From positions 930,001-994,000 of the forward strand of contig JASPKZ010004199.1 in the NCBI GenBank assembly GCA_030220185.1: a stretch of DNA of 64,000 nt. Reading direction: 5' to 3'. Numbering within the stretch: position 1 is the stretch's first letter; every line of letters starts with the position of its first letter. This document shows positions 32,493 to 42,740 of the stretch, one piece after another. A model generated the notes under the pieces. That model was not told where the DNA came from. It did no database searches and was given only the letters and a program-made list of their open reading frames with translations. The position numbers were made by a program, and so were the translations under genes. This stretch comes from Diploptera punctata. Taxonomy: Eukaryota > Arthropoda > Insecta > Blattodea > Blaberidae.

Positions 32493-32980
32493 CAGTGGTG
32501 GCTGGTGGATGAAAAAATAGGTGAAGTGATGACATATTTAAATGTAGTACAGCCCTAATGACTAGTCTCAAGATTTGTTGATTCAAAGAAACACATTCAT
32601 TAAATCGAAGAGTACACGGTCTTGCATTTTCCCTTAGAACATCTGCGATTGTATTACAATTTTTTCGAAAGTTTTCAGCTGCAAATGTGACTTCGAATGC
32701 TCCTCAGAATCTTTATGCTTATTTAAAGCACACACTACATTTTGAAACTCACAAAACCCTTGTTTATTCCAGACACCAAATTTATTACTAGGCCTAAACA
32801 AAACACATGGCCAACGAAAGAGTTTTCTCAATGTCCCTCTACTGCATAACCACGAGTATTGTTCAAACCAAGACTTTTTTAATGAAAATTGTATAACTTG
32901 GCAGTACTATTGAATGAGCCTAGTGTAATGAGAAGTGATATGCTATTTGTGTTTTAAGAAATCGAAGTAATTTAGATAAG

Positions 32981-33070
32981 ATTATATTTGAAGAGAAAAA
33001 TATATGCTCAGACGGGGGTTGAACCCGTGGAGCTTTGGCTTTTTATGCCACGAGGCTACAAAAAATGCCA
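32981..33070 (-). repeat. SINE family E module inside hAT
   Basis: TATATTTGAAGAGAAAAATA, then minus-strand box B GGGGTTGAACCCGTGG and GCCACGAGGCTAC; box A is damaged. Confidence 0.6.
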
Positions 33071-33512
33071 CCATTGAGTCAAAACTAAAGTGAAATCTGA
33101 AATGTAGATACTGTGGGCGTCAATTGAAGGCAACGTACTAAACCAAAACACCCTTATCGTCCAACACAGATCCAATTTAAGCGCTAACGTGTTTTGTTAA
33201 AACGTACACTACGTCTTCACCCCCGGTCAGAATTTTAGAAGTCTAGAACCGGTTCTCTATGGTCTGGATATCCTTAATATCTGTTTACATTATGGTTATC
33301 ATAGCAAACCGTGAGAAGGCAAAATTGTTTTTTCCAAAGTTGTTAGGTGTCAAAGATAAAACCCATTAAATTTTAGTTCAGTTCACTGTGGTAGGAATGC
33401 TCTAGCGAAACAGTGTGAGCTATTAGCAGTCACTGGTTTAAGAAGCTGACATAAAATAGACATTCTTTTGTCAGAGGAAGATAATAATAAATAAATAAAT
33501 AATAAAATAATG

Positions 33513-33725
33513 GTGAAATTAAATGTTTCTTACCTCTCCTCATATATATTTTCTAAGTTGATCGCGATTTCGGTCCACCAACAGAGGGAAGAAGAGAGTT
33601 TCTTCGATTGACATAACACCAGTCGCCAACAAAGTTCTGATGATGAGACAGTTATAGTCTCGAAATCGTGATCAACTTAGAAAATATATATGAGGAGAGG
33701 TAAGAAACATTTAATTTCACCATAA
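33513..33725. repeat. Penelope-type foldback inside hAT
   Basis: Inverted arms carrying AAATGTTTCTTACCTCTCCT and its complement. The right arm has an entire CTGATGATGAGAC...GTCTCGAAATCGTG (33637-33673); in the left arm the motif is cut at CGATTTCGG. Flanked on the right by TTAAACCTCATAGTGATTAA, also the left flank of the 32117 foldback. Confidence 0.65.
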
Positions 33726-33858
33726 ATTAAACCTCATAGTGATTAATTCCTATAAAAGTTAAATAATAAAATAAAATAATTGTACTGTTATATAATTAGA
33801 ATATAGGTGAAGTGGCACTTCACTCACTTCACCTGAAAAGCCGCTACTGGTACTAGGT

Positions 33859-34385
33859 GTGCTTGAAGTCGTTTTGTTTCCAACAACAATGCACAACTAT
33901 AAATTATATATCAAATTAATTGGAAGGTCTGTGAAGGATATTTTGGAGAATTATTTTGATGATTCTTCAAGAATACACTTGAAACTTTTTCTGGAGAAGA
34001 AAGACCATTGTTTTGAAGTTCAAGGAAAGTTATATGTTAATTTTGTGCCTCAAAGTTTATGTAGTAATATCAGGGAAATAAGGTCAATTGTGAGAGTTAG
34101 TCAGCCCTTTTTCAAAATCACGTAAATAGAGAATGAGACTGTTCATTGTGAATTACATCATCCTATTTTTAATATAAAATAAAACCAATCCTAACTACTT
34201 TTTTTTAATACATAGCAACACCAGATCATGGATTGGTGGCTTAAAATAGGATCATTGAAACAATCAACATCCAAGTGTGCCATAACAACTCAACTATCCC
34301 GAAACAAGTATGTGGGTCTGATAAAGGCGAAATGGAAACACCAGGTTTACAAAATAGCTTCTCACCATCTGAAAATGTGAAGTAG
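33859..34385 (+). pseudogene. Unrecognised coding remnant
   Basis: The first frame (33859-34125) includes YIKLIGRSVKDILENYFDDS and LKLFLEKKDHCFEVQGKLYV. A second frame from about 34230 starts MDWWLKIGSLKQSTSKCAIT and runs to a stop at about 34380. M-x-x-W-L-K-x-G-x-L-K is typical of the N-terminus of some hAT transposases, but I could not place the first part. Probably the remains of a transposon. Confidence 0.25.
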
Positions 34386-34547
34386 CCAAAACCCATTATT
34401 TTAATGTTAAAATTTAAATTAATACATCAAAATATAATGCTTTACTGCTATATAAAGTTATGTAATTTTTCATTAAAAATATCTTCTTGAATTAGAAGCT
34501 GCCAGATGAATATCTGTTTCTGGCGATAAAGAGAATTGTATATGAGG

Positions 34548-34665
34548 AAGAAAAATTAGTGTTTGCATCGAAAGCCTTACACACTAGCGTACAGAGCTAG
34601 AGGTTTCGGGTTCAAATTTGGATTCAAGCGTTAATTTCTCTATTCAAAATTATAAAAAATCTTGT
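34548..34665 (+). repeat. SINE family F module
   Basis: CACACTAGCGTACAGAGCTA, box-B-like GGGTTCAAATTTGG and the TTAATTTCTCTATT end. Confidence 0.55.
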
Positions 34666-34684
34666 TTGAAAATACAGTAGGAAG

Positions 34685-34890
34685 TAACATTATGAGGTTT
34701 TACTTAATAAGTTTGGTCTGTTTAATTCTTACCCCATATTATTGTTTCTGTTAGACATATGTTTCAAGATATGTTTCCTTCATCTTCTGTAGTTCTGAAG
34801 ATGAGGCAAATATGTCTTGAAACATTTGTCTAACAGAAACAACGATATGAGGTAAGAATTAAACAGACCAAACTTAATATAAAGACTTTT
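34685..34890. repeat. Penelope-type foldback with hammerhead-like motifs
   Basis: The left edge ACATTATGAGGTTTTACTTA leads into inverted arms with GTTTCTGTTAGACATATGTT and its complement. Motifs: CTGAAGATGAGGC...GTCTTGAAAC on the plus strand (34795-34830), and CAGAAGATGAAG...CTTGAAAC on the minus (34756-34790). It ends about 50 bp before coding exon 3. Confidence 0.65.
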
Positions 34891-34938
34891 GTGTTTTGGT
34901 ATAAGTGACTAACAAAAAATATTTGTAATGAATTTCAG

Positions 34939-35001
34939 GTGGTTCAATGATGAAAATAGAACCCATGATACAACTGCAATGTTGAGTTTTGACAAAAGAA
35001 T
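34939..35001 (+). CDS. Metallopeptidase, coding exon 3
   Basis: 63 bp between acceptor GAATTTCAG and donor GTAAGT, both strong. Completes a codon from exon 2, then reads WFNDENRTHDTTAMLSFDKR and an ATG codon split with exon 4. No damage. In the YIL108W family this stretch follows the conserved F-H-R-W, at the entrance to the C-terminal domain. Confidence 0.8.
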
Positions 35002-35083
35002 GTAAGTAATAATTTGACACATACATTCTGTCTTACCAGATATATTTGACATTAAACTCACAAGATAAATATTCACTTTGTAG

Positions 35084-35282
35084 GAATAAAGTGGCATCCT
35101 CACTTGGCATCAGAGTAGTTGAACTGAGAGACAGCAGTGGATTGGTACTCTGTTCTTGGCAGTTTCTGGAGTCGGGGTGTATTGATGAGTTCACAATCCC
35201 ACCAGATGCTCTCTCTGAACCTTCCCTCACTCTCGTTGCAGAAGACTCCTCAGGCAACATAATCAAACACAATATACTCTAA
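35084..35282 (+). CDS. Metallopeptidase, coding exon 4 and stop
   Basis: Acceptor TTCACTTTGTAG ends at 35083; phase fits exon 3 (AT|G). It encodes NKVASSLGIRVVELRDSSGL, then VLCSWQFLESGCIDEFTIPP and SLTLVAEDSSGNIIKHNIL before TAA. This beta-rich C-terminal domain matches what I recall of the family's end, so the gene is complete at this side. An AATAAA lies at 35486, within a following SINE. The intron is only 82 bp. Confidence 0.85.
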
Positions 35283-35378
35283 AGTAACAGGTATACCATG
35301 GCAGAATAGCTTTAAATATAATAATAATTAATGGCTTCTAATTACATAGTAGTGCAGAAATATTTATATAAGTTATTA

Positions 35379-35530
35379 AGGTAGCTCAGGCAGCAACATG
35401 TCAGACAGTATAACGACTACCTTGCTTGCCTTTGGATCCTAGATTTTTAGGTTCAAACCTAACCAGGGTCAATGGAATTTTCTGGGAATAAAAACATTGA
35501 ATGAGTTGATGTTTTTATAATTAATTTAAC
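35379..35530 (+). repeat. SINE family B, 5' part
   Basis: Box B AGGTTCAAACCTAACC, GGGTCAATGGAATTTTCTGG; truncated after ~150 bp. Confidence 0.55.
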
Positions 35531-35545
35531 ACTTCTCACTGAAGG

Positions 35546-35695
35546 ATAAATTATATTTGAAGAGAAAAATATTTGCCTAGACTGAGACTCAAACCAAGGC
35601 GGTAGCTCAGTTGGTAGAGCATTGGCCCAGATAGTCAAAGGTCCCGGGTTCGAGTCTCGGTCTAGGCGAAAATTTTTCTCTTCAAATATATTGAA
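35546..35695. repeat. SINE family E foldback
   Basis: Left arm TTATATTTGAAGAGAAAAAT through ACTGAGACTCAAACC (minus) and right arm GGTTCGAGTCTCGG through ATTTTTCTCTTCAAATATA (plus) form ~45-bp inverted ends. They surround the tRNA-like GGTAGCTCAGTTGGTAGAGC. The centre is a single tRNA-like module. Confidence 0.7.
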
Positions 35696-35864
35696 TGGGT
35701 TTTTCTTCAGAAGTTAAGTAAAATCATGAGTTATTTAATCCGATTGTCTAGTTACTAAAGACACTGTATCCGTCAAGTTACTTTATAGCTAGCTATGTGT
35801 AGTGAAAATATTACAGATGGCAGCATTCTTGTTGGGCAGCTCGTACTTAAATATAAATGAGTTT

Positions 35865-36420
35865 GGTCTGTGTTTAGCTTACCTCATAAATTGTTGATCT
35901 TCTTTAAGTTGTCGGCCCTGGATCTCGACTCCTGCTCCCTCTTTTTGTGGTCCAAAGAACTTGTTTATTAGGTTTCTTTCCCTGGGAATTTCAAAATTCG
36001 TATTTCTCTCCTTGTTCTTCTGTACGTAAATTTTTTCCCATATGGTGAGTTCATTTGTTTTTTCCGTTTTAATAATTTTGTATTTACGTATGTCTATCTT
36101 ATGTTTTACTGATCAGACATGAGCAACCACTGCAGATTTTTCTATCTCTCCTTTTTTTTTTACATTTCCTATGTATTCTTTGGTTCTAATAGTTACATTT
36201 CTCTTTTTTTTATTCCTTATCACAATCTGCACATTTTATTTGGTATATTCCTGATTTTTTTTTTACTATCTTCAATCCTTTCATTTTTATTAGTTATTAG
36301 TTTATTTAGCTATAATCATTCTTTCATGCTAAACTGATATTCTTTTTAAATCCAACGTAAAACAGATGTCTGTACCAACTGACAATGAAGCACAGAAGCT
36401 TTGAAACATGTCTTACAAAA
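35865..36420 (-). mobile_element. Penelope-like element 3' end, GIY-YIG remnant
   Basis: Minus strand: SGIYQIKCADCDK at about 36255-36220, a decayed Y-I-G region, then E-L-T-I-W-E-K-I-Y-V-Q-K-N and N-F-E-I-P-R-E-R-N-L-I-N-K-F-F-G near 35990-35950. At 36379-36412, on the plus strand, lies CTGACAATGAAGC...GCTTTGAAACATG, so a second, inverted tail is attached. Confidence 0.65.
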
Positions 36421-36692
36421 AAAAAAAAAAACAATTTATGAGTAGAGATCTGTAAAAGTGGTTTTATTTTTTGGAATTTGTTTTAAAATTTCAAGATTTC
36501 GATTTTATTGGGAATTTGGCGGTGTTATTCTAAAAAAATATAAATTTTTAATCCTGTTTTAGTATATTAAATCCAATAAGAATGATATATCCAGCAGTTT
36601 AAGGTCAACTTTTAGCTTGTACTATTGATATCGATTTTAATACACTAAAATGCATAACATTTTAATTGTAGTCATTAATGTGTAAGCAAAAT

Positions 36693-37158
36693 TTACCTTT
36701 TAAGAAAAAACAACCATGGTGAGTATCTCCGCATTCTCAGGATACCGGATGGCTCAAGAAATGTCTTGACAAACTCAGTTACTCTTCCCTCAAAGAGAAA
36801 ATGATTTTGCAAATGTCTACATGGGTACTCTGGTCGTTTCAACTCCTCTTTTATGAGGCATTGGAGAACAACATAGCCTTCGTAGAATTTAGAAGATTCA
36901 TTGGCACTTGCATATGACAATTTCTTCTATTCCACCATGGCAGTTAAAAAGAAGATGGAATCCAAGAACAGTGTTTAAAAATGCATTATGAAAGTTTTGC
37001 AAATAGAACAAAAATATCTCCGGAATTCGTTGAAAATTTTTAATTTCTGTATTATTTCGTGTTATCATAGGATTTTGTATTATTTTGCGATTCATAAATG
37101 CTTTTTTTGATGATATGGGAAGTGGAAAACATTTCTTCCACTTACTTGTGTTTTGCAC
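36693..37158 (-). pseudogene. Unrecognised minus-strand coding remnant
   Basis: Two overlapping frames. The downstream one reads ANESSKFYEGYVVLQCLIKE, then PEYPCRHLQNHFLFEGRVTE and LRMRRYSPWLFFLKR. Composition looks protein-coding (few Lys-Asn runs, many charged and aromatic residues), but no family came to mind. The upstream frame (36898-37158) is basic and Phe-rich. No splice sites of note. Confidence 0.3.
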
Positions 37159-37199
37159 TCTTTTAACTGTACTATCTAACCTCTCTTGGTTAACTCTTG

Positions 37200-37495
37200 T
37201 TTTTTCGACCCGACGCTATTATGGCATCCGAGGGCTAGAGAGTCTTTCCTTTCTTCCATTTCTTCTTTCCTTTATTTTCTTTTCTTCTCCAGAAAAGCCT
37301 GACCAGAGGCTATAAGATGGCAGGCCCATCACTGGTCTTGCCTTCCTTTGGCCAGCAAACCAATCGAAGGGACTATTATTATGCTTTCAAGTCTTATACG
37401 AGAATTTTCCGGAAGACGCTGAAGGGAAAATTTTCTATAGGATCGTAACAGGCCTTGGCCTAATACTTGGAAGGAAGAAGAAGAAGAAGTTATAA
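37200..37495 (+). mobile_element. LINE 3' UTR-like segment
   Basis: Ends with ATAGGATCGTAACAGGCCTT, GGCCTAATACTTGG and an AAGAAG tail, much like the 3' ends at 23880-23905 and 56990-57015. The upstream part is pyrimidine-rich with no frame. Confidence 0.4.
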
Positions 37496-38204
37496 AATGG
37501 TACAAGAAAATGACAAAATTAGAGCATTTCGCTTTATTGCAACTCGCGAATTTCACGGATCTCTATTTATGAAATAAGATGAATACAGACCAAACTTACT
37601 TATTAAAAGAAACTTCAACATGTTACTTCATAATTTATTTTAATTATACTTAGATATGTTTAGTTATATAGTGAATTGCTGTTACTATATAATTGGCATT
37701 TATGAATTTCATATTTATCATTACTTTCAGCTCTAAAACCAATTGAATCTATTCTAAGAAAAAAAGTATAAGTTGTTACATTTTTACTTTGTTGTCCCCT
37801 CAACCATAAATTTTATTCCAAAGATTTTATAGAGAGCAACCCATATGTGCCACCAACTAAAGAGAGATGTAAACAATTGAATTACTGCTTCGGAAACTAT
37901 TGACCACACAATTATTCAGTAATATCTTGGTAAAACCATCATATATTTTTTGAAACATATAGAACTAATCCAGTACATTACATTATTGGTAAGCATTATG
38001 AATGGTACAGAAATGAATCATTTACTTTGTGTGGATTGAGAAGTGGCAAACAGTTGCATTACACATCTGTGTATACGTGCATATTTTCAACCGAAGTTGG
38101 TTTAACTTAATTTCGTCTCGCTTGCATGTTAGTCTATTGTACTCGGGGATAAAGATTAGATATGGAATATGGAGATGCTAAACAAAAGTTTTCAACAGTT
38201 TCAT
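37496..38204. other. No feature seen
   Basis: AT-rich; a Penelope-type edge (TACTTCATAATTTATT) occurs at 37624. Confidence 0.35.
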
Positions 38205-38330
38205 GATAGTCTCATTACTGTATACATTTCCTGTGTGTACATCTACAGTGGAAAGGTCATTTTCAGTGGTGAAGAGAATCAAAACTACTGTCAAAATTCT
38301 ATTTGAGAAGAGAGATCTTCTTCGTCATGG
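38205..38330 (+). mobile_element. hAT dimerisation-domain fragment
   Basis: The plus strand reads VSLLYTFPVCTSTVERSFSV then VKRIKTTVKI. The P-V-x-x-x-x-x-E-R-S-F-S-x-x-x-R-I-K-T signature is the C-terminal dimerisation region of hAT transposases. No ends found. Confidence 0.6.
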
Positions 38331-39376
38331 TTTAGGCTTTTTGCTAGCCTGTTCCAGGTCCAAATTGCTGCTCTTTCCATAGAAGAGAGATTATCAACAA
38401 TAATCTAACAAGAGGTTGTGTTAGTCGTGAGTGATTTTGTCTAATGACAAACACGACCTCACATTGGATTTGGAGTGACTATTTAGCAAATAATATAACA
38501 TCAGATGCTAAATATTATTAAAATGTTTAATATTTACCAAATCTGAGGTTATGTATTCCGATCTTACTTCCGGGCGATTTCTATGCCGGCTGTATAGTTA
38601 AAAATAGCATATCTTTACTGTTAAATCTCTTTGGGCTTGAGAAATAACTATTAACAATAATGCAGATTCATTATACAATATTTAATAAATTTTTTAGAGT
38701 AACAGAACTATTTTCTTTTTGCACTTTTGGAAGGTGTTTTCTTTTGGCATTTCTTGCCATACCATATTGATTGTTCATTGTTGAATCAATATCCTTGTCA
38801 AACAAGTTAATTTATGGAGATATCTCTCATTACAAACAGGAAGAGGCAATTTCATGAACAGTAAGATGCAATGTTATCAACAGAAAGAGGCAAAATCATC
38901 AGTCTATGAGGTAAATAGTCTCTGAAATTATTTCAATTAAAGCATGCCTACCAGGAGAACCCAGAAAGAAGAAACAGTAATGCAAGGATGTGGTTACAAA
39001 ATGTGCTTCCCAATAGAAAATTATGGAATTTGTTCTCTGGATCTTGCCAAGATGATCTGCTGAAGTGTCGAGGGTAAGCTTTTTATTTTTAAAAATTTTG
39101 CTTATCGGGAGCTTTAGTTAATATAAATTTATATTAGGCCAAATTATTGTAATATACATTTTTTAAACTATTATCAGTTGTGATTCATATAAAAGCAAAT
39201 CTACCTCTTGATTTACTATTTTCACTTAAAAACTATAAAATATAGTACAACTATATGAAAGTCATCACTGCAAGTAAGTAATTTTATATTAAACATATTA
39301 TTTCAAATAATGATATCTTGAATATAAGTTTAAAAACATACAGTAAACACTTGAAATACTGCAACACAATAAATTT

Positions 39377-39409
<33 letters not shown>

Positions 39410-39481
39410 AAGCACTTCAAATGCAAAATTTGTACCTAGGTACATAATCTCATTAAATTCTAATTATTCCAGGGTTGTGTA
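38331..39481. other. No feature seen, one TA tract
   Basis: AT-rich; (TA)n at 39378-39401 followed by GTGTGTGT. No gene recognised. Confidence 0.4.
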
Positions 39482-39489
39482 GTGATAAC
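39482..39489 (+). repeat. 8-bp target duplication of outer element, left
   Basis: GTGATAAC; identical copy at 45894-45901. Confidence 0.8.
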
Positions 39490-39821
39490 TAGACCTCGGA
39501 TTTTAGGCAAAAACCTATTTGCTTCTGAAGAGATAACTTAAAATGAAGTTGCGTTACACATTCATACGTTTATATTATCATAAATGGTGGTTCTATAGTA
39601 CCTAAATTGAAATTAGAATCTATTTTGCCTATATCCTTAAAATTCCTATATTTTATCGCTAAATTGAATAAATAAGTCTTAATTTCATTCCGAGAAAACT
39701 ATAATATTTACATTTTCACTACTTTGAACAGTATATTCTTGAAATACTTTTCAAACAAAATCTGAAAACAATTAACATGTCCCGGAAGTCCTTTTAGAAT
39801 ACAGATGCATGGGATGCTATG

Positions 39822-39825
39822 TTAA
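39822..39825 (+). repeat. TTAA target site of piggyBac, left
   Basis: TTAA directly before CCCTCTTAGAGCC; its partner is at 45251-45254. Confidence 0.85.
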
Positions 39826-40474
39826 CCCTCTTAGAGCCAGACCTGAGTGCGGGTGCTAGACATTTAAATGCCAAAGCCGTTGCGGCCGGCTTTAAAGTTC
39901 CATCATTTAAATTGCCAATGTCGATTTGATCAGTCATCTTAATTTTGCATAGTTTAACTAATATTTTGGCATCCTATAGTAAAGTAATGCAACTTATATG
40001 TTAGGGGAATCTTTCGACCTTGCTTTAATAGATTTATGAGGGTGTTCTTGGCTTTCACTAGGGTAATCTTACAATTTAAAAACAGGCTCGTTCAGTTAAT
40101 TGCAGATGTTAAATGTGGATTTTCAAGTCGCAATAGCTAGTGGTTCTAGTGAAAATTTTAGAGCAGGTGTAGACGATGAAAATTTGAGTATTTTGATCAA
40201 TGTGAAGTTGATTCCGATGGATTATGTTCCGCAAGTGGCAATGATGATTTGGGCTCTGAAAGTAGTGACATGGAATTGTACCAGATACCCCCTCTGAATC
40301 ACCACATATTAAAAAAAGGCGTTTACATGATTCTAATGGAGCTTGCTTGGTTCAATTGATGTACAGGTAAATGAAGATAATGGTATTGTTACCTGTGATG
40401 ATGGCAATGGCGATTAAAATGATATTGAAAATTTCACAGAAATATTTCCTACCAAACTGACCCATATCCTGAGC

Positions 40475-40482
40475 CTCCTTTC
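40475..40482 (+). repeat. 8-bp target duplication of nested hAT, left
   Basis: CTCCTTTC; identical copy at 42741-42748. It lies within the piggyBac transposase reading frame. Confidence 0.85.
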
Positions 40483-42740
40483 CAGTGGCAGCCACACCTT
40501 ATGTGCTAAGGTGCTGCAGCACATTTAATTGTGAGGGAGAAGAGTACCGAACAAAAAAATAAATAATTATATTTTAAACAGCGCAGAATTCTTTATTATG
40601 CTGGCTTTTCACGCACTCTACTTGTTCATTCCAATTTCTTTGGAATGTGCTGTGAATCGTACAGCTGTATTGAATCTCGCATCTTGCATGTGCAGAAACC
40701 AAATTTTTGTTTTCTCAGTTTTCCATCGTATCTACGCGCGTGCACAGAGACTAAATTTCATTTCGTCTGTTTCATTGCTTCTGTGGCTGTCATTTCTCCA
40801 GCCCAATGTGCAGATGGCGATTTCTATGTACTGTTGTACTGATTATTTTTTTATATTAATGCGGTTTTTTTTAGTTTTCATTTTAATGCAAATTTTTGCC
40901 TCTTATTTTTTTCCCTGCTATAGGCATTTTGCATTTATTAGACATATAGTATCAGAAAAAAAAGAATGTTTAATATTGATATTTAATTGTTTCTGAGTAC
41001 GTTTAAGCATAACTTAAGAAAGCACAGTTGGCAACACTATCACATTTTCGCGCGGTTTTCTTCTCCAAACGTTTGTTCTTACAGTATGCATATGTTTTCT
41101 CTTTTGAACCACACAGTACAGTTTGAAAGTAAAGTGAAATTTGATCGGTTCGAAGTGCTATAAATTAAAATTAGTTATTTGAAAGAGGTATGTTATATTC
41201 ATAAGAGCTGGGGAATTCTGTAGACAATTTATTAGAAACATCTTTCTCCAGCAGACAATTTGAAGGGAAAATTCAAGTAAAATAATTAGGTAGGTCTATA
41301 CCAAACCTTATTATAAAAAATAAATAAATTGACTTACACACGAAAGTTTAACAGACAATTGTACGATCATGATTGGGTGTGTGGATAGGCCTAATGACAT
41401 TGTGAATGATCTCTTTTGTTTCCCATGCCTACTTTTCTGTAACAATGATGCATGGATCACAGTCGATGTGAGAGATTTAGGGCATCTTAATGTGTTAATT
41501 AAAAATATAGTGAAAAATGTGAAACATATGAATAATTTTATAGATCTTAGTGTATTAGGGATACGAATATCCCAACACAGATAAGTTGCGTCTATTATGA
41601 ACACACAGAAAAACACAATAGGGAGACAAGTAAAAAAATATATATGTACTTTCTAGAATATTTTATTGTATCAAATTCTGTGGTGTCTTTGAGTTCGCGT
41701 TAAGGGGACATGATGAGTGTGACATGTCTGATAAATCGGGAGTTTTCTTGGGATAAACAGATTAAATTTCTAGTGTAGATAATGCAATGAAACAACACAT
41801 GAAATCTCTAATCAGATTTTTAAGGGGACATCAAAAACCATTCAAAATTAATTGTTGAATTGCATATTGGAAACTTATCGTGAGTTGATAATAGAAGAAA
41901 TGAAATGAGCCGAATTATAGCAATAATGATGAGACCACAGATACTTCCAATCAGACACTGTTAGCGAGTGTTTCGCTATGAGATGAGAGATTAATGGTGT
42001 TCCATATGAAATATTCTAGAGATTTTTTAATCCAGAGCAACAAAACACGGATGTGATTTCTAAATGAATTAGATGCAACATTCAAGGATTCACCACACAA
42101 AATCATAGCTCAAGCCTATGATGGTGCAAATATAACGATTGTGGAACAGGAGGAGCCAAAACAAAAATAAAACATTTTCCTAATGCTCATTTCATTCACT
42201 GTTATGTACACCAACTGAAAATAATGGAAAATGATGCATCCCAGAATCAGTCAGCATGTGTCGGCTATCCTTGTTTTCACATCAAGGTCACCGCAGCTAG
42301 TATCAGTACAACAAGCAGTGACGGCTCGTTATACCCCTGGCGGACCACAAACAAAGTAGAATTTCAAATCGAGTACTGTAAATATGGTATTCGAATACAA
42401 GGACAGTTTCATTGTTTATTAAATTTAGAGAAAACAACCTCCAACATGTCTTGTCAAGAAGCTTGTCCTCCTTACTTAAAAGAATAAAAACTTTCCTTCA
42501 GAACACCATGTTACAAGAACGATTAAGTGCACTTGCAGTTCTTTCAATTGAGAAGACTTGCTTTTCCAACATAGAAGGGTTCGACGCCAGAGTAATTGAT
42601 AAATTTTACAGTAAGAAGAATTGTCATATGGACTTTTTTTCGCCGTTGAGTGAGTAGTATAATATTTATTTATTTGTTGATACGATATTTCATGTTAATT
42701 TTTACAGCACACTCCAGATTTTCAGCACCAGCCGCCTCTG
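40483..42740 (+). mobile_element. hAT element (ZMYM1-like) nested in piggyBac
   Basis: Ends CAGTGGCAGCCACACC and, in reverse complement from the right, CAGAGGCGGCTGGTGCTG, with exact 8-bp flanks CTCCTTTC. At 2258 bp it is close to full length for a compact hAT. Excising it with one flank joins the piggyBac frame (…PYPEPPF|TFMEL…). It belongs to the same family as 32493-33849 and 12004-12171. Confidence 0.85.
41369..42657 (+). pseudogene. ZMYM1-like hAT transposase remnant
   Basis: The TTF zinc-finger end (41369-41584) reads DIVNDLFCFPCLLFCNNDAW then VRDLGHLNVLIKNIVKNVKH. A D-T-S-N-Q-T-x-L stretch near 41940-41965 and KIIAQAYDGANI (42100-42135) are the RNase H-like core. RLSALAVLSIEKTCFSNIEG, FDARVIDKFYSKKN and C-H-M-D-F form the dimerisation end. 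Stops and shifts occur throughout. A CAGTGACGGCTCGTTATACC stretch at 42316 looks like yet another hAT terminus inserted within it. Confidence 0.7.

Larger units (their letters stand above)
32493..33849 (-). mobile_element. hAT element (ZMYM1-like family), internally deleted
   Basis: Ends CAGTGGTGGCTGGTGGAT and, from the right in reverse complement, CAGTAGCGGCTTTTCAGG, flanked by the exact 8-bp duplication GTACTAGG. The minus strand has a TTF-type zinc-finger remnant (32634-32831): RWPCVLFRPSNKFGVWNKQG, then EFQNVVCALNKHKDSEEHSK. No DDE core or dimerisation region remains. Inside are a SINE E module (32981-33070) and a Penelope-type foldback (33513-33725), so at least two later insertions hit it. 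Confidence 0.8.
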
